A stretch of 64,000 nt of DNA from JACCXG01 sp963750935 (lineage in GTDB: Bacteria; Acidobacteriota; Vicinamibacteria; Vicinamibacterales; 2-12-FULL-66-21). Location: NCBI GenBank assembly GCA_963750935.1, contig CAVVSR010000014.1:558001-622000 (forward strand), read 5' to 3'. The notes below the pieces were generated by a model. The model saw only the letters and a program-made list of their open reading frames with translations. It was not told the DNA's origin and did no database searches. Of the stretch, positions 1 through 7,401 are shown piece by piece. Position 1 is the stretch's first letter, and every line of letters starts with the position of its first letter. The position numbers were made by a program, and so were the translations under genes.

Positions 1-340
1 ACATCTGTCCGACGCCCCTGATGCCGCCGTCCTCGTCGACCAGTTCGACGATGTAGCTGCCGGACGGCACCATGGCGAATGAGAACCGGCCGGCTGCGTC
101 CGCCTGCGTGCTGCTGATGATGCGCCCCGACGTGACGTCGCGCAGCCGGAGCAAGGCGTGCGAGACCGGCGTGTTATCGCGGTGCCACGCGATCCCCGTC
201 ACGGTGCCCGGCTGCTGCACGACGCTCGTCACGCCGAGCGCCGCCTGCGGGACGGCCGGCTGGCGGCCAGACACCGGCACCGGGAACCACGCAAGCGCCA
301 CAGCCGCAGCCATGGCGAACCGGGGAATGAGGGCGTTCAT
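1..340 (-). CDS. Secreted protein with carboxypeptidase-regulatory-like domain, N-terminal part
   Basis: The reading frame starts at an ATG at 340 and runs off the left edge of the window, leaving about 113 residues. Residues 1-26 are a signal peptide (basic start, hydrophobic AAAVALAWFPV). After it comes a beta-rich segment beginning GTVTGIAW and ending PSGSYIVELVDEDG. This is the pattern of carboxypeptidase-regulatory-like or TonB-receptor-type beta-sandwich domains. Many Acidobacteriota surface proteins carry such a domain in front of a beta-barrel or adhesin region, but the rest of this protein is not visible. A purine-rich GGTGAG precedes the ATG. The family level is fairly sure and the full function is not known. 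Confidence 0.6.
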   Translation of the reverse strand, partial: MNALIPRFAMAAAVALAWFPVPVSGRQPAVPQAALGVTSVVQQPGTVTGIAWHRDNTPVSHALLRLRDVTSGRIISSTQADAAGRFSFAMVPSGSYIVELVDEDGGIRGVGQM

Positions 341-516
341 AGCTCACCTACCGGAGCGCAGAGACGGACATTACTTGTTGGAGCCAGAACATTGTAGCCG
401 AAATCGGTGACTTTGATTACGAGTATTGCATAAAAAAATCAATTATGTCATATTTTGTCATCTTAAGTCATATATCATTGTTTACCAAGTGGCCCTATCC
501 CCAGAGGAGCCTCTTA
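341..516. other. AT-rich divergent intergenic region
   Basis: This is the only conspicuously AT-rich stretch of the window (most marked from 410 to 480). It separates the leftward gene ending at 340 from the rightward fragment at 517. On the minus strand there is a TACAAT hexamer at 391-396 that could be a -10 box for the leftward gene, with no convincing -35. Phased GTCAT repeats are listed separately. No gene was recognised in it. Confidence 0.45.
447..471. promoter_or_regulatory. Three GTCAT repeats with exact 10-bp period
   Basis: GTCAT occurs at 447-451, 457-461 and 467-471, so each copy lies on the same face of the helix. The spacers are AT-rich. Phased direct repeats of this sort are typical operators for OmpR/PhoB-family response regulators; a classical PhoB box has an 11-bp period, so this is not a textbook pho box. 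It lies about 110 bp upstream of the leftward secreted-protein gene. Confidence 0.4.
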
Positions 517-757
517 ATGGTCCCTGTACGCCCGGGTTCGTCGATCGTCGTCGTGTCTTTGCTCTGTCTGCTCGTCCCCGCATCCACCCTCACCACACCG
601 GCTTCGGACTGGCGCCTCGGCGACCTGTTCGTGGCGTCCTCGGTCGTCAGCGGCAAGCCGTCCAGCATGCGCGGCGAGTACGTCGTCTACGGTCCTCAAT
701 GAGCTGAACAAGTACGACATCGCGACCGGCACCGTGGTCCTCGGCCTCGGGCCGTGA
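517..757 (+). pseudogene. Short secreted protein or remnant, frame broken near 699
   Basis: An ATG at 517 follows a purine-rich GAGGAG at about 503-508 and opens a signal-peptide-like frame (hydrophobic SSIVVVSLLCLLVPA). It continues DWRLGDLFVASS and EYVVYGP and then stops at TGA. Dropping one base near 699 joins it to NELNKYDIATGTVVLGLGP and a TGA at 755-757, for about 79 residues. The text resembles the first blade of a secreted beta-propeller (the GDLFVA type), so this may be a truncated remnant. It could also be a real small secreted protein with a sequence error. Function unknown. Confidence 0.35.
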
Positions 758-761
758 TCGC

Positions 762-822
762 GTCGTGATCGGCGATCGGGGATCCGTGATCGATCCCCGA
801 TCCCCGATACGCCGATCACGAC
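762..822. repeat. Imperfect inverted repeat built of CGATCCC words
   Basis: The left arm (762-784) and right arm (about 791-822) are near-complementary: GTCGTGATCGGCG is matched by CGCCGATCACGAC, and GATCGGGGATC by GATCCCCGATC. The right arm contains tandem CGATCCC words. The element sits between the broken frame ending at 757 and the methyltransferase at 844. It could work as a terminator, but no T-run follows. It resembles the other short-word repeats in this window. Confidence 0.55.
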
Positions 823-843
823 CGTACGTGGTACATTCCGGCC

Positions 844-1701
844 ATGCCGGTGGCATCCAGGACGCGCACGGTCGATGCGCTGACCGCTGCAACCCTCAAG
901 CACGTGCGCGACGAATGGTGGGATGACGCCTTTACGTCGTTTCTGGTCGAGCGGCTGAGGCCGCGGGCGGGCAACCGGATTCTCGACGTCGGCTGCGGCA
1001 CGGGCACCGCCGAGCTGCGGCTGTCCCGGCTGCGCATGTCCCAGGTCACGCTGGTCGGCGTCGATCTGTTCGCGGAACGCACCGCGATCGCGGAGCGCAC
1101 GGCGGACGGCCACAACATGCGCGCGTCCTTTGCCGCGGCGGATGCGCGGCACCTGCCATTTCCCGACGGCACCTTCGACTCGACGTTCTGCGTCGCCGTC
1201 CTCCAGCACATCAACGACGGCAGCGAGGCGCTGCGGGAGTTCGCGCGGGCGACCCGTCCCGGCGGCCGTATCGTCGCAGTCGAACCCGATAACGCCTCGC
1301 GCTACTGGTACAGCTCGGCGCCGGAGGGCATGCAGGCGTACGCGGCGTCGCGGACATTCTTCGAGACCGTCGCGCGCGCGCGCGGCGATGTCCTCGAGCC
1401 GCGGGTCGGCCCGATGCTGCCGACGCTGTTCGCCTCGGCCGGCATCGAGCCGCTCGAGGTGCAGCTGTTCCCGGTCTCGGTGTCGCGCCTCGGGTCTCCA
1501 GAGCCGGCGGTGTGGGCGGCGCGCCGCGCCGCAATCGAAGCCGCCATGTCGGGCACCACGGATCCGGCCGTGCGCCGCGCCGGCGACGACTACCTCCGCA
1601 CCATCGATGAGTACAAGACCGCCGCCGCCAATGCCGGGTCGGGGTTCGTCGAAATCCACAGCACGCTCCTGTTCGGCGTCGTCGGACAGCGGGAACAGTA
1701 G
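844..1701 (+). CDS. Class I SAM-dependent methyltransferase (UbiE/Methyltransf_11 type)
   Basis: 285 residues. Motif I is ILDVGCGTGT at residues 46-55, followed by GVDLF (motif II region), AADARHLPF (motif III) and FDSTFCVAVLQHI (motif IV/post). This is the standard Rossmann methyltransferase of the small-molecule type, which transfers a methyl group from S-adenosylmethionine. The C-terminal third has no extra domain I recognise. The substrate cannot be read from the sequence. TACATT at 832-837 could be its -10 box. The next gene starts 14 bp downstream and is also a methyltransferase, so the two are probably co-transcribed. Confidence 0.8.
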   Translation: MPVASRTRTVDALTAATLKHVRDEWWDDAFTSFLVERLRPRAGNRILDVGCGTGTAELRLSRLRMSQVTLVGVDLFAERTAIAERTADGHNMRASFAAADARHLPFPDGTFDSTFCVAVLQHINDGSEALREFARATRPGGRIVAVEPDNASRYWYSSAPEGMQAYAASRTFFETVARARGDVLEPRVGPMLPTLFASAGIEPLEVQLFPVSVSRLGSPEPAVWAARRAAIEAAMSGTTDPAVRRAGDDYLRTIDEYKTAAANAGSGFVEIHSTLLFGVVGQREQ

Positions 1702-1715
1702 CCTCCTCCTGCGCC

Positions 1716-2478
1716 ATGGCTGAAGGATGGGAGGGGTGGGACGAGTACGCGCCCTTCTACGATTGGGAGAACGCGCAAACGGTGGCGCGCCGCGACGTGC
1801 CGTTCTGGCAGCGGCTCGCCGCCGCGCAGGAGGGGCTGGTCCTCGAGCTCGGATGCGGCACCGGCCGCATCACCGTTCCGGTGGTTCGCGCCGGCGCGAA
1901 CATCGTCGGCATCGATCGCTCGGCGCCGATGCTGACGAGAGCACGTCAGCGGCTCCGGCGCGCGCGTGCGTCGGCGATGCTCCTGCGCGGTGACATTCGG
2001 CACCTGCCGTTCCGGCGGCGCGCCAAGTTCGACCTGGTGATGGCGCCGTACGGGATCCTGCAGTCCCTCACCCGCGAACGCGACCTGCGGGCCACGCTCG
2101 AGTCGGTGGCGGGCGTCGTGCGCAAGGGCGGTCTCTTCGCGATCGACCTGGTGCCGGATCTGCCGCGCTGGTCCGAATACGATCGCCGCGTCAGCCTCGC
2201 CGGACGGCGTGGTCGAGGCCACCTCACCCTCACCGAATCCGTCCGTCAGGATCGCCGCCGCGGCCTGACCATCTTCGACCAGGAGTACCGAGGAACGGCG
2301 CGGCCGGGCGCGCACGGTCCGACGCTTCTCCCTGACCTTCCGCACCATCACCGTTCCGCAGATGCGGAGCCGGCTCGAGGCCGCGGGCTTCCGCGTCGAC
2401 GCGGTGCTCGGCGACTACGATGGCGGTCCGTGGGATCCCCGCGCCGACGTCTGGGTGATGCTGGCTCGGCGGCGGTAG
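1716..2478 (+). CDS. Class I SAM-dependent methyltransferase, frameshift near 2290
   Basis: Motif I LVLELGCGTGR is at residues 41-51, with NIVGIDRSAPML and LRGDIRHLPF following, so this is a Rossmann-fold methyltransferase. The frame from the ATG at 1716 is coherent up to FDQEY (about 2288). One extra base there breaks it. Reading on in the next frame gives TVRRFSLTFRTITVPQMRSR, LEAAGFRVDAVLGDY and WDPRADVWVMLARRR, then TAG at 2476-2478, which is the normal end of this family. The +1 is probably a sequence error. Substrate unknown. A terminator-like hairpin follows. Confidence 0.72.
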
Positions 2479-2484
2479 CGACCG

Positions 2485-2510
2485 TTCAGGGGGGCACCTC
2501 CTGAACCTTT
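2485..2510 (+). terminator. Hairpin plus short T-run after the methyltransferase genes
   Basis: TTCAGG (2485-2490) pairs with CCTGAA (2500-2505), enclosing a G-rich/C-rich loop, and CCTTTT follows. It lies 6 bp after the methyltransferase stop codon and upstream of yebC. This fits a weak intrinsic terminator separating the two transcription units. Confidence 0.5.
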
Positions 2511-2587
2511 TGGCGGCCAGCGCCTTCGTGGTAGCATGGGCGGTCATTTTCGGGCGCATTTTCACGCTTTTCGGGGGATTCTGAGCC

Positions 2588-3337
2588 ATGTCCGGCCATT
2601 CCAAGTGGCACACAATCAAGCACAAGAAGGGGGCGGCCGACGCCAAGCGCGGCAAGGTCTTCACCCGCATCATCAAGGAATTGACGGTCGCGGCTCGCGC
2701 CGGCGGCGGTGACATCGACAGTAACCCGCGGCTGCGCACCATCGTGGCCGAGGCGAAGTCGGTCAACATGCCGGCCGACAACATCAAGCGCGCGATCCAG
2801 CGCGGCACCGGCGAGCTTCCCGGCGTCTCGTACGAAGAGATCACCTACGAAGGCTACGGTCCGGGCGGCGCGGCGCTGATCATCGAGACGCTGACCGACA
2901 ACAAGAACCGGACGGTCGGCGAGATCCGGCACCTGCTCGGCAAATACGGCGGCAACCTCGCCGCCGAGAACAGCGTCGCCTGGATGTTCGACAAGAAGGG
3001 CTACATCGTCGTCGAAAAGGCCAAGGCCGACGAGGACACGCTGATGGCGGCGGCGATCGAAGCCGGCGCCGACGACCTGCGGGACGACGGCGACAACTGG
3101 GAGATCGTGTCGGCGCCGGACGCCTTCCAGAAGGTGCTCGAGGCGGTCAAGGGCCTCGGCGTCGAGCCGGGCGCCGCCGAGATCGCGTTCCTGCCGCAGA
3201 ACTACGTCAAGCTGGAAGGCAAGCCGGCCCAGCAGATGGTCAGGCTCATGGAGGCCATCGAGGACTACGACGACACGAGGAAAGTGTGGTCGAACGCCGA
3301 CATCGAAGAGAAGGAGATCGAGGCCTCGTTGGCGTGA
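2588..3337 (+). CDS. yebC: YebC/PmpR family protein (transcription/translation-associated factor)
   Basis: 249 residues, the usual length. It begins MSGHSKWHTIKHKKGAADAK, the hallmark N-terminus of YebC/PmpR/TACO1 proteins, and contains NTIAEAKS-type and NRTVGEIRH motifs. The family has been described both as DNA-binding regulators and as factors that help ribosomes through difficult peptide stretches. The stop overlaps the ruvC start (GTGA), and yebC-ruvC-ruvA-ruvB is a classical gene order. A TGGTAGCAT extended -10-like sequence lies about 60 bp upstream. The identification is secure. Confidence 0.95.
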   Translation: MSGHSKWHTIKHKKGAADAKRGKVFTRIIKELTVAARAGGGDIDSNPRLRTIVAEAKSVNMPADNIKRAIQRGTGELPGVSYEEITYEGYGPGGAALIIETLTDNKNRTVGEIRHLLGKYGGNLAAENSVAWMFDKKGYIVVEKAKADEDTLMAAAIEAGADDLRDDGDNWEIVSAPDAFQKVLEAVKGLGVEPGAAEIAFLPQNYVKLEGKPAQQMVRLMEAIEDYDDTRKVWSNADIEEKEIEASLA

Positions 3338-3876
3338 GAATTTTCGGGATCGATCCCGGCTCCGAGCGCACCGGGTACGGCTGCATCGAATCGGCCGGCG
3401 CCCGCCACCGCCTCGTCATCTCCGGTTTCCTGTCCGCGCCCGCTCGCGCGACGTTCTCCGAAAAGCTGCTGGTGATCCACTCCGGGCTGAAGGCGCTGCT
3501 CGAACGCCACCGGCCAGACTGCGTGGCGATCGAGGACATCTTCTACGCCAAGAACGTCCGCAGCGCACTCAAGCTGGGTCACGCGCGCGGCGTGGCGATG
3601 CTCGCGGCCTCGCAGGCGGGGATTGCCGTCGTCGAATACAGCCCGGCCGAGATCAAGCGCGCGGTCGTCGGCTACGGGCGTGCGGAGAAGGCGCAGGTGC
3701 AGGAGATGATCCGGCTGCTGCTCGAGCTCGACACCCGGCCGTCGCCGCACGACGTTGCCGATGCGCTGGCCGTGGCGGTCTGCCACGTGCACATCAGCAC
3801 CAGCGCGGTCGCGCGCGCCGCCGGCGCCAGCGAAACCGTCCGCGCCGCGCGATCGTGGCGGCACTATCGACCCTGA
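3334..3876 (+). CDS. ruvC: Crossover junction endodeoxyribonuclease RuvC
   Basis: 180 residues from a GTG start at 3334 that overlaps the yebC stop. RuvC resolves Holliday junctions by dual nicking within the RuvABC complex. The RNase H-like fold is marked by GIDPGSERTGYG with catalytic Asp7, by AIEDIFYAKN with Glu67, and by PHDVADALAVAVCH with Asp140 and Asp143, so all four acidic residues are present. A longer upstream start in the same frame would overlap yebC further and is unlikely. Confidence 0.95.
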   Translation: MRIFGIDPGSERTGYGCIESAGARHRLVISGFLSAPARATFSEKLLVIHSGLKALLERHRPDCVAIEDIFYAKNVRSALKLGHARGVAMLAASQAGIAVVEYSPAEIKRAVVGYGRAEKAQVQEMIRLLLELDTRPSPHDVADALAVAVCHVHISTSAVARAAGASETVRAARSWRHYRP

Positions 3877-3905
3877 TCGCCCTGACCTGAGAAAATTGCC
3901 ATCGG

Positions 3906-4508
3906 ATGATCGCGCTCCTTCGCGGCACGCTCCTCGAGAAGAGTCCCAGCAAACTGATCGTTGACGTCTCCGGCGTCGGCTACGAGGTCATCGTTCCACT
4001 CTCGACCTTCTATGCGCTGGGCGATGCCGGCGCCGAGGTCACGCTGCGGACGCACACGCACGTGCGCGAGGACGTCCTCGCGCTTTACGGATTCGTCTCG
4101 AAGCTGGAGCAGGATCTGTTCGAGCGGCTGATCTCGATCAACGGCGTCGGGCCGAAGCTGGCGCTGTCGGTCCTGTCGGGCATCGAGCCGGCAGAGCTGA
4201 TTCGCGCCATTCGCCTGCAGGACGTGGCGCGGCTCACCGCGATTCCCGGGGTCGGAAAGAAGACGGCGGAGCGGATCGGCCTCGAGCTGAAGGATCGGCT
4301 GCCCGCGACGCTGCAGGCATCAGGGCCGGCGGCGGCCGCCACCGCGCCGGCGGATGTCCTGCGCGACGATCTGCTGTCGGCGCTCGTGAACCTCGGGTAT
4401 CAGCGCGCGACCGCCGAGAAGGCGCTCGAGAAAGTGCTGAAGGCCCAGCCGGACGCCCGCTTCGAGGACGCGCTGAAGGACGTCCTGCGCGCGATGATGA
4501 AAGGCTAG
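3906..4508 (+). CDS. ruvA: Holliday junction branch migration protein RuvA
   Basis: 200 residues. The N-terminal OB-fold starts MIALLRGTLLEKSPSKLIVD. The two helix-hairpin-helix motifs are LISINGVGPKLALSVLSG and LTAIPGVGKKTAERIGLELK. The C-terminal three-helix domain that contacts RuvB (LVNLGYQRATAEKAL to the end) is complete after an Ala/Pro-rich linker. RuvA tetramers clamp the junction and recruit RuvB. It is flanked by ruvC and ruvB in the usual order. Confidence 0.95.
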   Translation: MIALLRGTLLEKSPSKLIVDVSGVGYEVIVPLSTFYALGDAGAEVTLRTHTHVREDVLALYGFVSKLEQDLFERLISINGVGPKLALSVLSGIEPAELIRAIRLQDVARLTAIPGVGKKTAERIGLELKDRLPATLQASGPAAAATAPADVLRDDLLSALVNLGYQRATAEKALEKVLKAQPDARFEDALKDVLRAMMKG

Positions 4509-4511
4509 GCC

Positions 4512-5529
4512 ATGTCCGACCAGCGCCTCGTTGCCGCATCGCGGGTGGCCGACGACGTCCAGTACCGAGACCGGGCTGCGGCCGCGGACGCTCGACGACT
4601 ACATCGGGCAGGATCGCCTCAAGGAGAACCTCCACGTCGCGATCACCGCGGCACGCCAGCGCGGCGAGGCGCTGGATCACGTCCTGCTCTACGGTCCGCC
4701 CGGCCTCGGCAAGACGACGCTCGCCCACGTGATCGGCAACGAGCTCGGTGTGGCCGTGCGCGGCACGGCCGGTCCGGTCATCGAGCGTCCAGGCGACCTG
4801 GCGGCGATGCTGAGCGCCCTGCAGGCGCGCGAGGTCCTGTTCATCGACGAAGTCCATCGCATGTCGCCGGCGATCGAGGAGATCCTCTATCCGGCGATGG
4901 AGGACTACGAGCTCGACATCATCATCGGCGAGGGCCCGGGGGCCCGTTCGATCAAGATCCCGGTGCAGCCGTACACGCTGATCGGCGCGACGACGCGGAC
5001 CGGGCTGCTGACGTCGCCGCTGCGGGCCCGCTTCGGGATCGTGCTGCGCCTCGACTTCTACTCGGAAGAGAACATCCGCCAGATCGTGCTGCGATCGTCG
5101 CGCATCCTCGACACCCCGGTCGAGCCCGAGGCGGCCGCCGAGATCGCCAGCCGGTCGCGCGGTACACCGCGCGTCGCCAACCGCCTGCTCCGGCGGGTCC
5201 GCGACTACGCGCAGGTCCGCGCCGACGGCCGCGTCACCAAGGACGTGGCCGATCGGGCGCTCGAGATGCTGCAGGTCGATCGTCACGGGTTCGACGAAGT
5301 GGACCGGCGGCTGCTGCTGACGATCATCGAGAAGTTCAGCGGCGGTCCGGTCGGGCTCGGGACGCTCGCGGCCGCGCTCAGCGAAGAGCGCGACGCCATC
5401 GAGGACATCTACGAGCCGTTTCTACTGCAAATCGGGTTTCTCGAGCGGACGCCTCGAGGCCGCGTCGCCACCGCGCGCGCGTATGAGTTCTTCGGGCTGA
5501 ACGGGCCCGGAAAGGATCGTCTCTGGTGA
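4512..5529 (+). CDS. ruvB: Holliday junction ATP-dependent DNA helicase RuvB, +1 break near 4566
   Basis: About 338 residues once a single extra base near 4566 is removed. Before the break the frame reads MSDQRLVAASRVADDVQY, and after it ETGLRPRTLDDYIGQDRLKE, together the canonical RuvB N-terminus. Walker A is YGPPGLGKTT, Walker B is LFIDEVHRM, sensor I is IGATTRTG, and the winged helix at the C-terminus is complete. RuvB is the AAA+ motor of branch migration. ruvB is rarely lost from intact ruvABC sets, so the break is probably a sequence error. The stop overlaps the fabH GTG start. Confidence 0.9.
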
Positions 5530-6525
5530 AGCAGCTTCGACGGGTCCGGATCGCCGGCCTCTCCACCTACGTGCCGCCGCGCGTGCTCAACAACGCGGAT
5601 CTCGAGAAACTGGTCGAGACGTCGGACGAGTGGATTCTGCAACGGACGGGCATTCGCGAGCGCCACATCGTCGAGCGACGGCATGGCGACGTCGGACATG
5701 GCGAAAGTGGCCTCGATCGGCGCGATTGCGCAGGCCGGCATCGCTCCGACCGACGTCGGTTTCATCGTCGTCGGCACGACCACGCCCGACACGATCTTCC
5801 CGAGCACGGCCTGCGTGCTGCAGGACAAGATCGGGGCCACCAGATCGTGGGGCTTCGATCTGGGCGCCGCCTGTTCCGGGTTCACTTACGCGCTGACCGT
5901 CGGGATGCAGGCTGTCGCGACCGGCTCGACTGACTACGCGCTCGTGGTCGGGGCCGACACGATGTCGAGCATCATCGACTACACCGACCGCACCACCTGC
6001 ATCCTGTTCGGGGACGGCGCCGGCGCGGCGATCCTCGCGCCGGCGGGCGAAGACGAGCCCGCGATCATCGACTTCGCCCACGAGATCGACGGCAGCGGCG
6101 GCCCGGCGTTGTGCATGCCGGCGGGCGGCAGCCGGATGCCGGCGTCGCGCGAGACCGTGGACAACCGGATGCACTACGTCAAGCAGGACGGTCAGGCGGT
6201 GTTCAAGTTCGCGGTCCGCAAGACGGAGGAGATCTCGCGGCGGCTGCTGGAGCGCAACGGGCTCGACCCGTCCGAAGTGGACCTGTTCGTGTCGCACCAG
6301 GCCAACCGGCGAATCATCAACGCCGCGGCCGAGCGGCTCGGGCTGCCCGATTCGAAGGTCGTGATCAACCTCGAGCGGTTCGGCAACACGACCGGCGCGA
6401 CGATCCCGCTCGCGCTGGCGGACGCGATGGCGGACGGGCGGCTGAAGCGCGGCGATCTGGTCCTGCTCGCCTCGGTCGGCGCGGGCTTCACCGTCGGCGC
6501 CGTGCTGCTGAAGTGGGGGATCTAG
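5526..6525 (+). CDS. fabH: Beta-ketoacyl-ACP synthase III, +1 break near 5676
   Basis: About 332 residues across the break. The first part reads VRIAGLSTYVPPRVLNN through RTGIRERHIVE. After dropping one base near 5676 it continues DGMATSDMAKVASIGAIAQA. FabH condenses acetyl-CoA (or another starter) with malonyl-ACP to begin fatty-acid synthesis. The catalytic triad is visible: Cys in DLGAACSGFTYAL, His in FVSHQANRRII and Asn in FGNTTGATIPLAL. No fab operon is adjacent; the gene follows ruvB by overlap (GTGA). The break is most likely a consensus error, because the rest is fully conserved. Confidence 0.9.
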
Positions 6526-6533
6526 GGGCTGGA

Positions 6534-6567
6534 GTCAACTCCCAACTCCCAACTTCCAACTCCCAAA
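6534..6567 (+). repeat. Short tandem repeat of ACTCCCA/ACTTCCA words
   Basis: Immediately after fabH there are four consecutive 7-8-bp words of the form AACTCCCA or AACTTCCA. The same words, in a slightly different order and reverse-complemented, form the right arm of the palindrome at 33630-33662. It lies between fabH and the unknown gene at 6591. Confidence 0.75.
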
Positions 6568-6590
6568 GCACACGAAGCCGGGTTACATCG

Positions 6591-7247
6591 ATGCCGCGCG
6601 TCTTTCTGCTGTCACCGGCCAACTGCTCCGGCCGGCGCGCGAAGATCCTGCTCTCGGAGCGGGCCAGCTTCGACCTGGCGACGCGGCTGCGCGGCCGCGA
6701 CGGCGCCACCATCGGCGAGGCGTTCGCCTTCATCAGCGGCCTCTACTTCAAGGGCAAGCTGGCGTATGCGCTGGAGTTCGCGCGGCCGCCCGAGCCCGAC
6801 CTGCCGCTGACCGCCAGCGGGGCGCTGGTCATCACCCCGAACGCCGGGCTGCGGCCGGCCGAGACCGCCGTCACCGCTGAAGCCCTGCAGCGGTTCGCGG
6901 GCGTGGACATCGCCTCGAACGATCCGCGCTACCGCACGCCGCTGCTGTCGAGCGCGAGGACCCTGCACGACGAGATTGGACCGGACTGCGACGTGGTGCT
7001 GCTCGGCAGCATCGCCTCGGCGAAGTACGTCGACATCCTGCTCGACGTCTTCGGCGAGCGGCTGCTGTTTCCGATCGACTTCGTCGGCCGCGGCGACATG
7101 AGCCGCGGCGGCCTGATGCTGCGGTGCGTGCGCGGTGGCGAAGAGCTCAGCTACGTGCCGGTCCAGGGGGCCGTCCGCCACGGCCCGCGCCCGCCGAAGC
7201 TGCCGCCGATCAAGGGCATCACGACCAACTTCCGCCGCGGCGAATAG
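6591..7247 (+). CDS. Conserved protein of unknown function
   Basis: 218 residues starting MPRVFLLSPANCSGRRAKIL. The body contains FISGLYFKGKLAYALEFA, ALVITPNAGL, VVLLGSIASAKYVDILLDVF, FVGRGDMSRGGLMLRC and RHGPRPPKLPP. These blocks look conserved, with many Gly, Arg and Asp positions, but I cannot assign a function. It has no signal peptide or membrane segment, so it is probably cytoplasmic. The ATG at 6591 follows the repeat at 6534-6567. It is the last gene before a regulatory gap and a two-component system. Confidence 0.65.
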   Translation: MPRVFLLSPANCSGRRAKILLSERASFDLATRLRGRDGATIGEAFAFISGLYFKGKLAYALEFARPPEPDLPLTASGALVITPNAGLRPAETAVTAEALQRFAGVDIASNDPRYRTPLLSSARTLHDEIGPDCDVVLLGSIASAKYVDILLDVFGERLLFPIDFVGRGDMSRGGLMLRCVRGGEELSYVPVQGAVRHGPRPPKLPPIKGITTNFRRGE

Positions 7248-7276
7248 GCACGTTCGCACGTAGGACGTAGCACACA
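7248..7276 (+). repeat. GCACGT-word repeat after the unknown gene
   Basis: Directly after the stop codon come GCACGT, GCACGTAG and GACGTAGCAC. The same CACGT-type words make up the longer array at 34948-35007. The rest of the gap to 7401 contains a TTGACA hexamer (7364-7369) that could belong to a promoter of the kinase gene, but no matching -10 box was found. Confidence 0.55.
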
Positions 7277-7401
7277 GCCGCACCCACCTCCGCAGGATCC
7301 CGATCCTTCCAGATAGCGCGCTGAGGTGTTGGCGGCGCACACACCTCCTTTCCTAACGTTTCCTTGACAGAACGCCGGTATCCTGCGGGTCACAGGATGG
7401 C

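Noticed and set aside
447..471. Classical pho box
   Set aside because: The period is 10 bp and the word is GTCAT without the leading CT at an 11-bp period, so only a generic OmpR-type array is claimed.
514..1659. Long open frame on the minus strand across the first methyltransferase (381 residues)
   Set aside because: Low-complexity Arg/Gly/Ala-rich text typical of antisense frames in GC-rich DNA; the plus-strand methyltransferase has all motifs.
4512..5529. Programmed +1 frameshift in ruvB
   Set aside because: No known precedent in ruvB; breaks of the same kind occur in many unrelated genes here, so sequence error is simpler.
7364..7396. Sigma-70 promoter for the first kinase
   Set aside because: A TTGACA is present but no acceptable -10 hexamer lies 16-18 bp downstream.
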